A stretch of 32,703 nucleotides of DNA from IMG/VR virus record IMGVR_UViG_3300025276_000107, positions 1 through 32,703 of that record. One strand, given 5' to 3'. This DNA is from a virus. The notes below the pieces were generated by a model. The model was not told the origin of the DNA, did not search any database, and saw only the letters and a list, made by a program, of their open reading frames with translations. Shown one piece after another: positions 7,085-17,531 of the stretch. Position numbers and translations under genes: made by a program. Position 1 is the stretch's first letter. The number at the start of each line of letters is the position of its first letter.

Positions 7085-10000
7085 TAACGACCAAAGGAAA
7101 TAGACCCTAAGTCATTATTACTATCAGTGCCTTCAAGCATATCTTGCATTTCATGAACTAAAGTTCTTATTCCAGTAAGCCCCATAAATGGAAGGTTCTT
7201 TATTATCTCACCAGTACCCTCACCTATTTTTCCATTAATTAAATCTTGAGCGCCTCTAGCAAAGTTAACGGCAATGCTTGGGCCAGCACCAGCAATACTA
7301 GTTACTGCATCAAGTCCGTCAGCCTCCTGAGGAAAACGAGGCTCTAACAATCCACCAGTTAAATTTGGGCCACCAAGAGCAAGGCTTGTAGCCATAGCTG
7401 TATAAAACATATCTGAGTACAAAGCCGCTACACCTGAGTAATCAAAAGATCTAGCCAACTGATCCTGATAGCTCATGTCTACCCAATCAGGCGTTTTAAT
7501 TTGAAGAACCATATACCCTAGACCTAAGGCCGCTGCTGTTCCAGTAAATCTACTTTTTAATTGGTTGTGTGCAAATGCTGCTGTTGTTTTATTTAATGCT
7601 GCAAAAGCATAGCTAAAAAATTGAAATGGTAAGCCAAGAAGTGCGCTCTCAATTCTAGCATATCCTTTAAACTGGCTGTCTTCCTTCATACCAAATTTTT
7701 TTGCAACACGCATAGGAATGTAAGCAATGCCAGCTTCGATAATAGGCTTGTCTGCTGGTGTACCCATAAGAATAGTATTCATAACACCACCACCAAGGGC
7801 AGATCTAAATGTTTTTACTGTTTCTGGGTCTACTCTTGCTTGCTTTTTAAACTCAACTACAGCTAAATCGTTTATAGCGTTTTCATAAGCAGCTTTGCCA
7901 GCTTTAGTTCTCTTGTCAAACCCTAAAGATTTAGCGCTATTAAGAGAGTGCATGATTTCGTGCATCTTAATAAAAGCTACATAATCTTCTGGTGAGGTTA
8001 TAATTCCCTTTTCAAGAGGCGTTACACCTTCAACTCTTGGGTTTTCCCAACCACGCAAAGGATACATTTCATCTATAATATGAGCTTCATCAATAAATAT
8101 CTTGTTGTCACTAGTCCTATAGAAAGCTGGTCTATATCTTTTTAATGCGTCAAAACTTTTAGTTGGCCCAGAAATTATATCAGCAGTAGTAGATGGAAAC
8201 TCTATGCTATTTGTCCAAGCATCTGTGTTTGCTATATACATACCAGACTCAGATTTTTGCCAAGGTGCATTTGCAATCCTTTTAGCATCTTCAAGATCTA
8301 TATTGTAACGAAGCAAATACTCTTGCTCCATTTTTGTTGCCTTGCCTTGTGTCCAGCGAACAGAATAATCGATAAGGCTATGAGAGCGCATCATGCCATC
8401 AAAATCTTTTAGTATTCTAGTAATAGGGCCAAGACCATTTAACATATAAAATGGTTGTTTTGCTTTATCTAAAAGATCAGACTTAAAAGGATTGTTATTT
8501 AAATCATCACTTATTCTTTGCATCCCCATATTCTTAATGTTTTCTAACGCCTCACCAGCAATCCTAATTTCTTTAGCGCCCATTTTTAACTGACTCTTTT
8601 TTAATATGCTAAACAAGCCTTTCATTGTGGGGCCAAGACCATGCTCCATAATAATCTTAGAAGGCTCTGCAAGTGCAGTCTGATATGCTCTACCAAGAAA
8701 GTTTAACTGAGCAAGGTCTCTAAGAATTTTAACAAATTGTGCATCAGCTCTATCAGGACTTCGCATTAACCCACCAGTAACGGCTTGATATAAATGCCGT
8801 ATGTTTTTCATAGCAGCGTGAGATTCTATAACTGTATTTCCAGAAGACATCATTTCAGAAAACGTATCATCCAAAATATCGTCTATTGAGTTTCCATTAA
8901 ACTGACGGGCAAATTCGTATCTAGGGCCAACCCTGCCGACATAAGCCTTCATAACAGCGATAGGGTTAGTAATCATAAAATCAAGAACTAATTCATTAGG
9001 AATATCTATTCCACGATGTTTAAAGTGTTTTGATTTACCAGCCCCGTAGTATGCAATCTCTGGGTCAGCAATGTCTTTGATGCCAAGAATTGTGTCTATG
9101 CTTTCGTTAGCTCTTTTTTTAATAGAAGCTTCGTCTGTTTGCAGTTGTACTCTTTTAGGTTTTTTGTCTCTGCTCATAGTAATAATACTTGGATTATCAG
9201 TGTACCACTTTACTAATATAGCTTCAAAAGCTTCTCTATTTTTATCAATAGCTTCTATATCCCAGTAACGTGGTCTAAATATTTTTTCGTTTGGAGGAAG
9301 AACTTCATCTGGGAAACCTTCTAAGTTTAACCTTGCTTCATCTAACTCTGCTTGAACCCTCATAACGTGAGACTTTAAACCGCTTATGGTATCAAACTTT
9401 TCATTAGCGTTCATTGACCTTTTTTCAAAGAACTCAATTTTTTTATTTGTACTAACAATGCGCTGCTCGCGATCTTTTACAAATTTAATATAATGTTGCT
9501 TAGATCCTATTAAGCCTTGTTCATTTAATCTTTTTTCCCAATTAGAATAAAATCTATCCATTACATTCATAACGCCAGATTCAAAATCATCTGAAGCTTT
9601 AATCCCAAGAATCATTTTTCTATCTACAGACTCAAACCAAGACTCAAAGTCTTTTCTATGAGCAGGGAGCATATAATCCATTCCTTCGGCTACACCCTTA
9701 CCTGTGCTTTCACCCCATATTTTTATTATTTCATCGTAGTGTCTAACCCACTCTCCTTCAAATAACTTTGCGTTTTGATAGGTAGAGTTTTCTACTTTTT
9801 GACCAGCTTTGTTTGCAGCTAACAATATTCCAGAATCGTTAGCTATCTTTAGTGCAGTTAGTTTTACAGAATTTGGTACAGTATCATTTGCAATAACATT
9901 TTTCATTGCTGTTGGTATAGATTTATAAAGAAATGAGTCAGTAAATATATTCTTTGCAATAGATCCATCAGGCTCAACAGCCTCAGGTGTTAAGGGAACT

Positions 10001-10659
10001 GTAGCCTTTTCGTCAGGAACGATTGCTTTCTGCAATCTTTCTATTTCAAGCTCACCTTTTCTTATTGCGTCTGCTTTTCTTACTGCTGGTATTCTTGATA
10101 AAGAAGTAAGTGTACCACCTAATATAAAGCCAGCAGTAAGGTTTATAGCTGTCTCTGATGTAGTACCAACAGGGTCTAAGGGAGCGCGAACTAACTCTTG
10201 CGCTGCAACTACAGCACCAACTGAAGCACCGCCCTTTAAAAAGTTCGCTGCATATCTGCCGCCACGGGCTATTGGTAAACCAATGTAGTTAACTGGATCA
10301 CCAAGCTCTACTGCAAATTGTGTAAACACACCAGAATTGTAAAGTGTTTGTCTTACCTTTTGACCTTTTCTAATCTGTCCAACCAAAGAATCCATATGTT
10401 GCTGGTTCTGAGCGCGTAAAAGCGTCATACCAAAACCTTTTAAATCATCTGGAATATTGTCCCTAGGAACATAGCCCTCTTCAATCTCAGTGTTTAGTGG
10501 CGACCAACCAAACTGAGAAATGCCTTTAAAGTAATCAGCAGCAGGGCCGTACTTATAAGACATAGAAGCGTTATAAGTATCAAAAAAAGTAGGCATTGTT
10601 GATTGGTCTAAAGGGCTTCCCTCTTCAAACTCTGGAACTCTTGTTAATCCATTTTCCAT
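7081..10659 (-). CDS. Internal virion protein, gp16-like, with HEXXH motif
   Basis: This 1192-residue protein is the largest of the three internal virion proteins, in the place of T7 gp16. It is mostly helical, with a charged coiled-coil-like stretch around residues 370-460 and hydrophobic patches (such as INLTAGFILGGTLTSL and, near the end, GTAAALGLGYMVLQI) that could insert into the host envelope during DNA ejection. I see no lysozyme or transglycosylase motif. Instead residues 900-904 read HEIMH, a zinc-metalloprotease HEXXH, and E926 in YENAINDLA could be a third ligand, as in gluzincins. The preceding stretch (RYRPAFYRTSDNKIFIDEA) fits a metallopeptidase beta-sheet. It is probably packed in the capsid and ejected with the DNA. 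Confidence 0.82.
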   Translation of the reverse strand: MENGLTRVPEFEEGSPLDQSTMPTFFDTYNASMSYKYGPAADYFKGISQFGWSPLNTEIEEGYVPRDNIPDDLKGFGMTLLRAQNQQHMDSLVGQIRKGQKVRQTLYNSGVFTQFAVELGDPVNYIGLPIARGGRYAANFLKGGASVGAVVAAQELVRAPLDPVGTTSETAINLTAGFILGGTLTSLSRIPAVRKADAIRKGELEIERLQKAIVPDEKATVPLTPEAVEPDGSIAKNIFTDSFLYKSIPTAMKNVIANDTVPNSVKLTALKIANDSGILLAANKAGQKVENSTYQNAKLFEGEWVRHYDEIIKIWGESTGKGVAEGMDYMLPAHRKDFESWFESVDRKMILGIKASDDFESGVMNVMDRFYSNWEKRLNEQGLIGSKQHYIKFVKDREQRIVSTNKKIEFFEKRSMNANEKFDTISGLKSHVMRVQAELDEARLNLEGFPDEVLPPNEKIFRPRYWDIEAIDKNREAFEAILVKWYTDNPSIITMSRDKKPKRVQLQTDEASIKKRANESIDTILGIKDIADPEIAYYGAGKSKHFKHRGIDIPNELVLDFMITNPIAVMKAYVGRVGPRYEFARQFNGNSIDDILDDTFSEMMSSGNTVIESHAAMKNIRHLYQAVTGGLMRSPDRADAQFVKILRDLAQLNFLGRAYQTALAEPSKIIMEHGLGPTMKGLFSILKKSQLKMGAKEIRIAGEALENIKNMGMQRISDDLNNNPFKSDLLDKAKQPFYMLNGLGPITRILKDFDGMMRSHSLIDYSVRWTQGKATKMEQEYLLRYNIDLEDAKRIANAPWQKSESGMYIANTDAWTNSIEFPSTTADIISGPTKSFDALKRYRPAFYRTSDNKIFIDEAHIIDEMYPLRGWENPRVEGVTPLEKGIITSPEDYVAFIKMHEIMHSLNSAKSLGFDKRTKAGKAAYENAINDLAVVEFKKQARVDPETVKTFRSALGGGVMNTILMGTPADKPIIEAGIAYIPMRVAKKFGMKEDSQFKGYARIESALLGLPFQFFSYAFAALNKTTAAFAHNQLKSRFTGTAAALGLGYMVLQIKTPDWVDMSYQDQLARSFDYSGVAALYSDMFYTAMATSLALGGPNLTGGLLEPRFPQEADGLDAVTSIAGAGPSIAVNFARGAQDLINGKIGEGTGEIIKNLPFMGLTGIRTLVHEMQDMLEGTDSNNDLGSISFGRY

Positions 10660-10677
10660 TTCAAAGCCTTTATTGCT

Positions 10678-13600
10678 TTATTTAAATATATTAAGAATAT
10701 CTTCTAGCCTTAATCCTGGCCTTGATTGTATCCTGTCTATAGTTTGTTCATCTTTATCAAGTTGCATCTCTTCTTCTATTTTAAGTTTTGCATTTTTATC
10801 AGTTAAATAAGACAGGTATTGTTCATCATTTGGATTAAACATAGGCCAATTAACCGGAACATTATTCTCCATAATAAATAAAGGTTTTAATTCTTGGTTT
10901 TTATCTAAAAAATAAGTGTAATAATCAGTGTCACTTCCCCGTGGATTAGGCGCAAGGAAAACTCTTTTAAGACCTGTTACTTCTTCTTCTGTCCCAACGG
11001 CACTACCTAGTTCTTGCATAATCTCAGATACATTAATCTCAGGAAAAAGACTGTAGCCTTCTGGAAGCTGAGACTCAATAACTCCTATAAAAGCTTTCCG
11101 ATCATCATTGTCTGGAAAGACTGCTTCTAAAGAAGACTTGGATCTAAAATCTTTTAAATCAAGATAACGATGGTCAACAACAAATTCTGTTTTAAGATAA
11201 GTTTGATCAAATCTTGCATTAATAAGGTCTACTATATCATCTGGGTTTTTACCTAACAATGCGTAGAACTTTGCAATAGGTTCAAATTCTTTAGCTACAA
11301 GTGGGTTGTCAAAGATATTTAATGTAAAGTTAGAAGCAGCTTTGTTAATACTTTTAGCTTGATTATCTTCATTAGCAGTTGAGTTTAAAATAGTAAGTCC
11401 TATTAACTTTGATTCCGGTCTGCTTAATCTATCAAATAAAGTTGTAGCAATAGAGTTAGTTGTTCTTTCTGGATCAGCTCCTAAAGTTTTTTTTAGCTCA
11501 TTTACCTCTTCTAAGAAAGATTGAGTATCTCCTAGAATATTTCCAAATCTATTAATAAATTGCCCATTTAAAGTTGGGTCTGAATTAAGTGCGCTAAATA
11601 AATCAAGGTATCCATCAATACCCTCAACAGGTTGACCAGATGATATCTGGTTTAAAACATCTACCAAGCCTTGAGGTGGAACTTTTCTTGCAATACTTAA
11701 GATTCTTTGTCTATCAAGTTGCCCGTATGTATTAAATTTAGAAAGATCAACACCAAGGTCATTCATGATTTCTTGGCTTATATTTCTATCATAAGCAGCA
11801 TTAAGATCGCCACCTGAACCAGTAGAGATTTCTTGTTTTTTTGTTGCTTTTCTTATTGCAGTTGTATTTATTGTTTCCTGTTCTTTTAAACTTGTTTTAA
11901 TTTTATTAATTTTATTTATGATTGGTTCTCTAAGTTCTTTAGGAACATTATTAATAATATTGTTAACTGATGCTTGCACACTGCCTTCAACTTGTTCTCC
12001 GTTAAATAATCCACTCGTTTGCAACTGAATAGATATTTGAGTTAAGTCAGCAGAATTTAATTTACCATCTAAAATATCTTGATCCAGCAATCCTTGAAAT
12101 TGAAAGTCATAAGCATCTGCTATTTTTTTATTAGCTGCAACTGATGAAAGTGTTCCATCAGTAACAAAACTTCTAATTTCTTTTAGTATTCCGTCAAATT
12201 CATCTGACTCAAATCCAAGAATTTTTTGATCTAAATTAAATATATCTGCTTGTTTTTGAGCATCAATTTTATGTTGGTTTATAGTTCCTCCAAGAATTTC
12301 GCTCATAAATTTATTATCAGAACTATCGTAAAATCTACTTCCTTTAAGTTCGGCTACTCCAAGTATTTGTTTATCTGTTAAATTTGCAGCGTCACTTGGA
12401 AAACCACTAGCTATATATGCCTTAAGTTGTTTTATATTACCATCTGCCGCAAGGCTAATAAGAAAAGGTCTAATGTATTGTTTCTTTAATTCTGTTTGGT
12501 CAGACTTAAAATCTTCTTTAGTATATTTAGGATCATCAATACTTCTTGTTAAATTAGTATCTATATGACTTCTATAGCTTTGTGACGCAGAAGCAAAAGC
12601 AAGCCTTAGAGATTTTTCTATATTTTCTTTTGCAGAAAATCCTTGATACGCTAAATTACCAACATTAATTTTTGCTCTTCCTGATTCTATTTCAAAAAGT
12701 GCATTAGAACGTATTCGCCTTGCGACTTGAACCGCATCTTCATTTGCCTCAACAACATCATAGGTTGAGGAACTGCTGTTCCCATGGTTTATTAAACTAC
12801 TAAAATCTTTAACGCTAAGTTGACCAGAGAATTTAGAGATCTGTTTAATTGATTTAATTTGATCGGCAGTAAAACCCCTAGAAGAAAGAATGCTAAGAGG
12901 AGATCCAGTTTTAAGATCTCTAATAGTTTTTAACATTATATCTCTTTGGCTTTTAGAGGTAGAGATACTCATCAAATGCTCAACAGTACCAGCAGCAATA
13001 AGCTTACTCATTTGGTCTGTAGCTATTTCAGTAGAGCCTACATTAATTAAACCAGCATCAATCCCATCTTCGTGATTAGATATTTGTTTATTAAAAACAA
13101 TCATACCCCTAGAAGAGTTGTCAAAAATTTCACCAGTTTTAGCAAACTTGTAAAGATCTTTGCTTACATTATTAAGATTAGATCCTATTGAATTTGCTGC
13201 ATCCGCTTGTGACTTTTGAAATACTTGTTTCTTTATATCAAGCTCTGTACTTGCTACCCAGTTGGCGCCAGTTTCTTTTATAAATTCTTTATATTTTCCT
13301 ATAGATCCTTCAGACAAATTAGCAATGTAGTCAGACATTACGTCTTTGTAAGATTCTGGATCTAGTGGATACTTTAGTGCAACTTCCTTAGCTTTAATTT
13401 GTAGCTCATTATTAATAGAGTTTTCGTATCTTTGGTCAAGAACCCTCTGATAAGCCTGTGATGCAATAGTGCCAAATCCAGATGGAGGAGAAGCCAAGGG
13501 CTTAAACGATGTAGTCTCTCCAGTTTCTGGGTTTGTAGTTTTAAAGTCGTTTGAGTCTAAAGCCTTTGCAAAGTCCGTACCTGTTTTCTGGGCTACCTCA

Positions 13601-13740
13601 GATGCTTCTTGAAATGCTATTCTTTGTATTCCAGATGCAGCTTGACTAATTGCGTTCCCAACTTGTTGAGCGCCTACGTTAGATCTAACAACACCAACTG
13701 GTTTATTAAAAACTGTAGTTCTCTGTCTAACAATCGCCAT
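10678..13740 (-). CDS. Internal virion protein, gp15-like
   Basis: A 1020-residue, mostly helical, polar protein beginning MAIVRQRTTVFNKPVGVVRS, with many asparagine and lysine residues. I see no enzymatic motif. Length, position between the gp14-like and gp16-like genes, and the helical composition fit the T7 gp15 role: part of the internal core that forms the trans-envelope ejection conduit. The start codon overlaps the gp14-like stop (TAATG). The identification is by synteny and composition, not by a distinctive motif. Confidence 0.75.
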   Translation of the reverse strand: MAIVRQRTTVFNKPVGVVRSNVGAQQVGNAISQAASGIQRIAFQEASEVAQKTGTDFAKALDSNDFKTTNPETGETTSFKPLASPPSGFGTIASQAYQRVLDQRYENSINNELQIKAKEVALKYPLDPESYKDVMSDYIANLSEGSIGKYKEFIKETGANWVASTELDIKKQVFQKSQADAANSIGSNLNNVSKDLYKFAKTGEIFDNSSRGMIVFNKQISNHEDGIDAGLINVGSTEIATDQMSKLIAAGTVEHLMSISTSKSQRDIMLKTIRDLKTGSPLSILSSRGFTADQIKSIKQISKFSGQLSVKDFSSLINHGNSSSSTYDVVEANEDAVQVARRIRSNALFEIESGRAKINVGNLAYQGFSAKENIEKSLRLAFASASQSYRSHIDTNLTRSIDDPKYTKEDFKSDQTELKKQYIRPFLISLAADGNIKQLKAYIASGFPSDAANLTDKQILGVAELKGSRFYDSSDNKFMSEILGGTINQHKIDAQKQADIFNLDQKILGFESDEFDGILKEIRSFVTDGTLSSVAANKKIADAYDFQFQGLLDQDILDGKLNSADLTQISIQLQTSGLFNGEQVEGSVQASVNNIINNVPKELREPIINKINKIKTSLKEQETINTTAIRKATKKQEISTGSGGDLNAAYDRNISQEIMNDLGVDLSKFNTYGQLDRQRILSIARKVPPQGLVDVLNQISSGQPVEGIDGYLDLFSALNSDPTLNGQFINRFGNILGDTQSFLEEVNELKKTLGADPERTTNSIATTLFDRLSRPESKLIGLTILNSTANEDNQAKSINKAASNFTLNIFDNPLVAKEFEPIAKFYALLGKNPDDIVDLINARFDQTYLKTEFVVDHRYLDLKDFRSKSSLEAVFPDNDDRKAFIGVIESQLPEGYSLFPEINVSEIMQELGSAVGTEEEVTGLKRVFLAPNPRGSDTDYYTYFLDKNQELKPLFIMENNVPVNWPMFNPNDEQYLSYLTDKNAKLKIEEEMQLDKDEQTIDRIQSRPGLRLEDILNIFK

Positions 13741-14213
13741 TATTCATTCCCTGCTTTAGAAGAGGGCGCTTTGACTCTTCTATAATTCATTGCGCCTTGA
13801 CCAATAGTGCCAGCAGCACTGATTGTAGAAGCAAGTAATGTGTTTCTACCCCTACGTCTTTCAGTGCTTGCAGCTATGTCCGACTTTCTTGACTGCATAG
13901 AAGTCTGCATTTCAGCACGACCAAGATCTTCTCCAAACACTTCCTTCTGGTTTTTAAGGAAAGCTTGCACACTTCTATCGTCAATGTCTCTGCCCATTGC
14001 AGCAAACGCAGCTATGTTAGATGCAGTAGCCACATCATACTCAGCCCTTCTTGCTTCAGACTCTTGTAGAGCTTGAGCTTTGTTTAACTTTTTGTCTGTC
14101 TCAATGTTAAACGCATTAAGGTCTGCGGATTTCTTTTCGCCAATCCCGCCAAGTATCTGACCCCCTGCACTTACAGCAGTGCTGGCAAGCATTAACATTG
14201 TCATAGGTTCCAT
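13740..14213 (-). CDS. Internal virion protein, gp14-like
   Basis: A 157-residue protein with a hydrophobic, glycine/alanine-rich N-terminus (MEPMTMLMLASTAVSAGGQI) and a long helix rich in A, E, R and K. A second small-residue segment (TLLASTISAAGTIGQGAM) lies near residues 125-145. The pattern of two small-residue hydrophobic segments around a charged helix is typical of podovirus gp14-type proteins, which form the outer-membrane pore during ejection. Both ends overlap their neighbours as TAATG, so the gp12-gp14-gp15 run is tightly coupled. Confidence 0.8.
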   Translation of the reverse strand: MEPMTMLMLASTAVSAGGQILGGIGEKKSADLNAFNIETDKKLNKAQALQESEARRAEYDVATASNIAAFAAMGRDIDDRSVQAFLKNQKEVFGEDLGRAEMQTSMQSRKSDIAASTERRRGRNTLLASTISAAGTIGQGAMNYRRVKAPSSKAGNE

Positions 14214-16909
14214 TAGACTATTAACTCCACTACTAGCCCGTTTACCTGCAATGGTAATGGTGCATCTTGTTCTATTGTAATTCTAGGACTTCTTGTAAAG
14301 CCTGTCATTTTAACTTCGGTCTTACCTGTTATGGGCTTTAGTATAGTAACGAAGGTAAAGTTTGGATTTAACTTGCTGCCTATAGAAACACTTTTAGTAT
14401 TAACCTTTAATGACTGTGTGTTCTTTAAATCTAATACAACTCTTCCAATTCCTCTAACTTCCCCAGTTACAGGGCCATTGCCTAATGACGCATCAATCTC
14501 ATTCGTTACTATTTTAGAGTGAAACTTTTTCCCAATGTAGGCGTGAGTTCTTGGATTAGTAGATGTCTGTCCATTAACAACGATGTTTTCAACGTGTTCT
14601 GATACGTCTACCTTACCATCGGAGCCAACAGTAAATGTCCCTATATAATCTTGGAAGCTCTCACCGTTGTCTGTCATTATGACGTCTACAACATTGCCAG
14701 CAACATAGGGGCCGCTAACACTTAGTTTGTTTTGGAAGTGAAACGTATACATATAATTGTCTAAGCCAACGTCTCCAGTAAACTCGCACAAGAATAATTT
14801 GTTATTAGAGTCATAAACATTAGCAAACATCCTATCGCCTATAGAGGCTAACGAATTAAACGTGCCTCCCTCTATAGTAATCTTAGTCCAAGAAGCCCTT
14901 CGTTCCGTTCTGTTGGACGAGAACAGGACTAAAGTACCATCAGTGTTTGTAAATGCTGCATACGAGTCAGGCTGATTAAAGCCGCTGTGAGCAACAGTTG
15001 CGTATTTTGGGGAGTTTATTAGGTGAGAGGCTATAGAGGACACAGGAGAGGCGCTGTAGGCTTGCTCTGAATCTGTGAAGATATACTCTCTTACAATCCT
15101 ACCATTAGACTGAACAAATACAGTAGCGCCATCTATCTCAACGGGTTGTGCAAACGATGATCCGTATGGAGTCTGCTTTTTAATCTGTAAGTTTGTTGGC
15201 GTTATGGCCTTGTTCTCGAAGGTAGGAACATAGAACTCACTGCTGTTAGTAAATACTTGTAGGTCACGATTAGATACCAAATGCCTAATGGAGTTTACTG
15301 TGCCTGTTGCAGCGGTTGCAACTATAGCCTCATTATCTAACGCCTCTCCTACATCAAAGTTAAAGAAGCTACCAATCTTACTAAAGAATAAAGTATCGGG
15401 CTGATCTAAGGTTCCACCAAATACTAAGCGATTCTGATGCACAACAACGGCAGCAGGGAATCCCCGCTTTGCCGAAAAGGACTGTTCATCAAAGTCTAGT
15501 GTAGGCGCATGGGTTGCAATCTTTACAAACCCACCGCCATCAATGGATGATGTAGCATCAGCAGCGGCAGTAAATGAGTATGTGTTATCATCAATAATAT
15601 CAGCAATAACTCTTGAGCCATTTAAGTTACCAACAACAATCCCACCAACAGCAGAAGCCTCGGATACAGTTATGGCTTCACCACCAGAAAAACCATGGCT
15701 TGGCTGGCTGACTTCTACAACAGCACTACCAGTATTTGTTCTAAACGGGTTAAGGACTTCTAACCTTGTAGTAAGAGTTTCAAGAATAGTTCCCTTTGCT
15801 TGCTCTGAACTACTAACTGCTGTTATTAATATTTCGTTTCCACCATATCTAATAATTGAACCTATATGAGCAGAGCTTGCGTATAACCCTGTTGGGGTAG
15901 TGTTACCTCTTGAACCAGTAATATCAAAATATGAAACAGATTGTTTATCAGTAACACCTATCTTAACGCTTACGTTTGCGTTGTGTGTGTTCATGTTAAT
16001 TTGTGTAATTGTTTTAAAGAAGGTTGGGAAAATAACTGTTGTATTGTTAGGCCCAGCAATGGTTGCGTTAGTTATACTAATCCCATCTTGGTTTGTTCCA
16101 GTAATAGTAAAATTTAAACCCGAAGCATTTTGTCCTGATGTGATTGTTATCTGCCTAGCTTCAGAAAAAGTAACAGTTCCACTAGACATAAGATCGCCGC
16201 TTAATGTTAATCCAACGCTATTTGATCCACCCTTTAATTCAGTAGCCGGTAGTGCTGCTAACTCTCTAATACCATCATCATCCGCTACAGCAGAAGTCAT
16301 TGTTCTAAGCACTTTATTAGTGCCAGAGGTATCATCGGGGTCTAACTTTGTTCCTTGAGGATGAAACTTATTATAAGGCTGATACGTTTGCTTAATGTCT
16401 GATCTAGTATCAAAGGCAAATGTACTAATCTCAAATGTAGTTAAGCTAGTTCTTGTTAAAACCCTTGGAGCAAACAACGAGTGGCAGATATAAAGTACAT
16501 CTCCAAACTGCGCTGTAGTGTATTCCTTTAAAAATTCTCTATTAAAAGGAACAGCAACGCCGTCTACGCCAGCAGTAATGTTTACGCTTATACTGTTTAC
16601 AGTTCCGTTAGCAGCTAATCTGTAAACCTTTAACGCTTGGTGCTGTATAGATACTAAGTATTGTTCGTTATCATCATACACAAAAGGAACTAAACGTGAC
16701 TGCTCGGGGTAGGTAGCATTATATGTTATGCCATGATTGATGTGATGCTTTAGGCCACTACGTTTAATTAGTGAACCCTCTGCCATAACGACCATGTTTT
16801 GAACTGTAGAAGCAGACGCAGAATAAATAGGTGTATCAACTCTCATCGAGAGAGAATCACTGACTTCACCATACTGAAAGCTGTTTATTGGAACTCTTAC
16901 CTTCTGCAT
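14213..16909 (-). CDS. Tail tubular protein B (nozzle), gp12-like
   Basis: An 898-residue, beta-rich protein. The opening is characteristic of T7 gp12-type nozzle proteins: a short lead, FQYGEVSDSLSMRVDTPIY, then STVQNMVVMAEGSLIKRSGLKH. Later motifs such as HQNRLVFGGTLDQPDTLFFSK and TGTVNSIRHLVSNRDLQVFT are the conserved central blocks of the family. It forms the distal hexameric tail nozzle, attached to the gp11-like adaptor encoded immediately upstream, whose stop overlaps this start (TAATG). Confidence 0.9.
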   Translation of the reverse strand: MQKVRVPINSFQYGEVSDSLSMRVDTPIYSASASTVQNMVVMAEGSLIKRSGLKHHINHGITYNATYPEQSRLVPFVYDDNEQYLVSIQHQALKVYRLAANGTVNSISVNITAGVDGVAVPFNREFLKEYTTAQFGDVLYICHSLFAPRVLTRTSLTTFEISTFAFDTRSDIKQTYQPYNKFHPQGTKLDPDDTSGTNKVLRTMTSAVADDDGIRELAALPATELKGGSNSVGLTLSGDLMSSGTVTFSEARQITITSGQNASGLNFTITGTNQDGISITNATIAGPNNTTVIFPTFFKTITQINMNTHNANVSVKIGVTDKQSVSYFDITGSRGNTTPTGLYASSAHIGSIIRYGGNEILITAVSSSEQAKGTILETLTTRLEVLNPFRTNTGSAVVEVSQPSHGFSGGEAITVSEASAVGGIVVGNLNGSRVIADIIDDNTYSFTAAADATSSIDGGGFVKIATHAPTLDFDEQSFSAKRGFPAAVVVHQNRLVFGGTLDQPDTLFFSKIGSFFNFDVGEALDNEAIVATAATGTVNSIRHLVSNRDLQVFTNSSEFYVPTFENKAITPTNLQIKKQTPYGSSFAQPVEIDGATVFVQSNGRIVREYIFTDSEQAYSASPVSSIASHLINSPKYATVAHSGFNQPDSYAAFTNTDGTLVLFSSNRTERRASWTKITIEGGTFNSLASIGDRMFANVYDSNNKLFLCEFTGDVGLDNYMYTFHFQNKLSVSGPYVAGNVVDVIMTDNGESFQDYIGTFTVGSDGKVDVSEHVENIVVNGQTSTNPRTHAYIGKKFHSKIVTNEIDASLGNGPVTGEVRGIGRVVLDLKNTQSLKVNTKSVSIGSKLNPNFTFVTILKPITGKTEVKMTGFTRSPRITIEQDAPLPLQVNGLVVELIV

Positions 16910-17493
16910 TAGCTACGCCTTTGAGATATAAACCTTGATGTATGTAACTTACGAGTTGTCTGCTGTTGAGAGTCTAAAGTCTTAGCCCTTCTCATTTGGA
17001 TTTCTGCTCTTGCTTCCATAGCAGATGCAAGCTGTGCGTCCCTAGCTACAGAAACAGCAAAGATACCAGCAAGGGCAAGCTCAACAGCGAGGGTAAAGTA
17101 AGGAGGCCAATGTTCTTCGCCAACCCTAAATACATAATCAGCCATCACAACATCAGTTTCAACAGCGTTGCAGAAAGCTTTGTCTGTGTATGTATCGTAT
17201 TTAATTATGGTGTCGTTTATTGTTAATGAGTTTAGCATTAACATATCTGATGGCAGTTGATAAGCAGCATCGTACCTAGAGGTTGCTACGTCCGTTAGCC
17301 TACTAAGCTGTACTTGAGTAGTAGCAAAGCGCCATCTTGTAGTTGTTAAAGACGATCTTGCAATGTCTTCGTAAATAGAATTTGCAACATCAGATTCAGT
17401 AGTCCCGTCAGTGAAGGACTGTATAGCCTCACCACCAATTAAGATTGATGAACGAGAGCATATTTTTATTGCTGTGTTAGCTACGTCTGGCAT
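16909..17493 (-). CDS. Tail tubular protein A (adaptor), gp11-like
   Basis: A 194-residue protein of the usual size for the T7 gp11 family. Typical features are an N-terminal helix (NTAIKICSRSSILIGGEAIQSFTDGT), the pattern SLTTTRWRFATTQVQLSRL, then YQLPSDMLMLNSL and a helical C-terminal part with PPYFTLAVELALAGIFAVSVARD. It joins the portal to the nozzle as a dodecameric ring. The gene is followed by gp12 with a TAATG overlap, the arrangement seen in T7-like tails. Confidence 0.9.
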   Translation of the reverse strand: MPDVANTAIKICSRSSILIGGEAIQSFTDGTTESDVANSIYEDIARSSLTTTRWRFATTQVQLSRLTDVATSRYDAAYQLPSDMLMLNSLTINDTIIKYDTYTDKAFCNAVETDVVMADYVFRVGEEHWPPYFTLAVELALAGIFAVSVARDAQLASAMEARAEIQMRRAKTLDSQQQTTRKLHTSRFISQRRS

Positions 17494-17531
17494 GAGTAAG
17501 TTGGGGGGCTGACTTCAACCCCCCACCCTAT

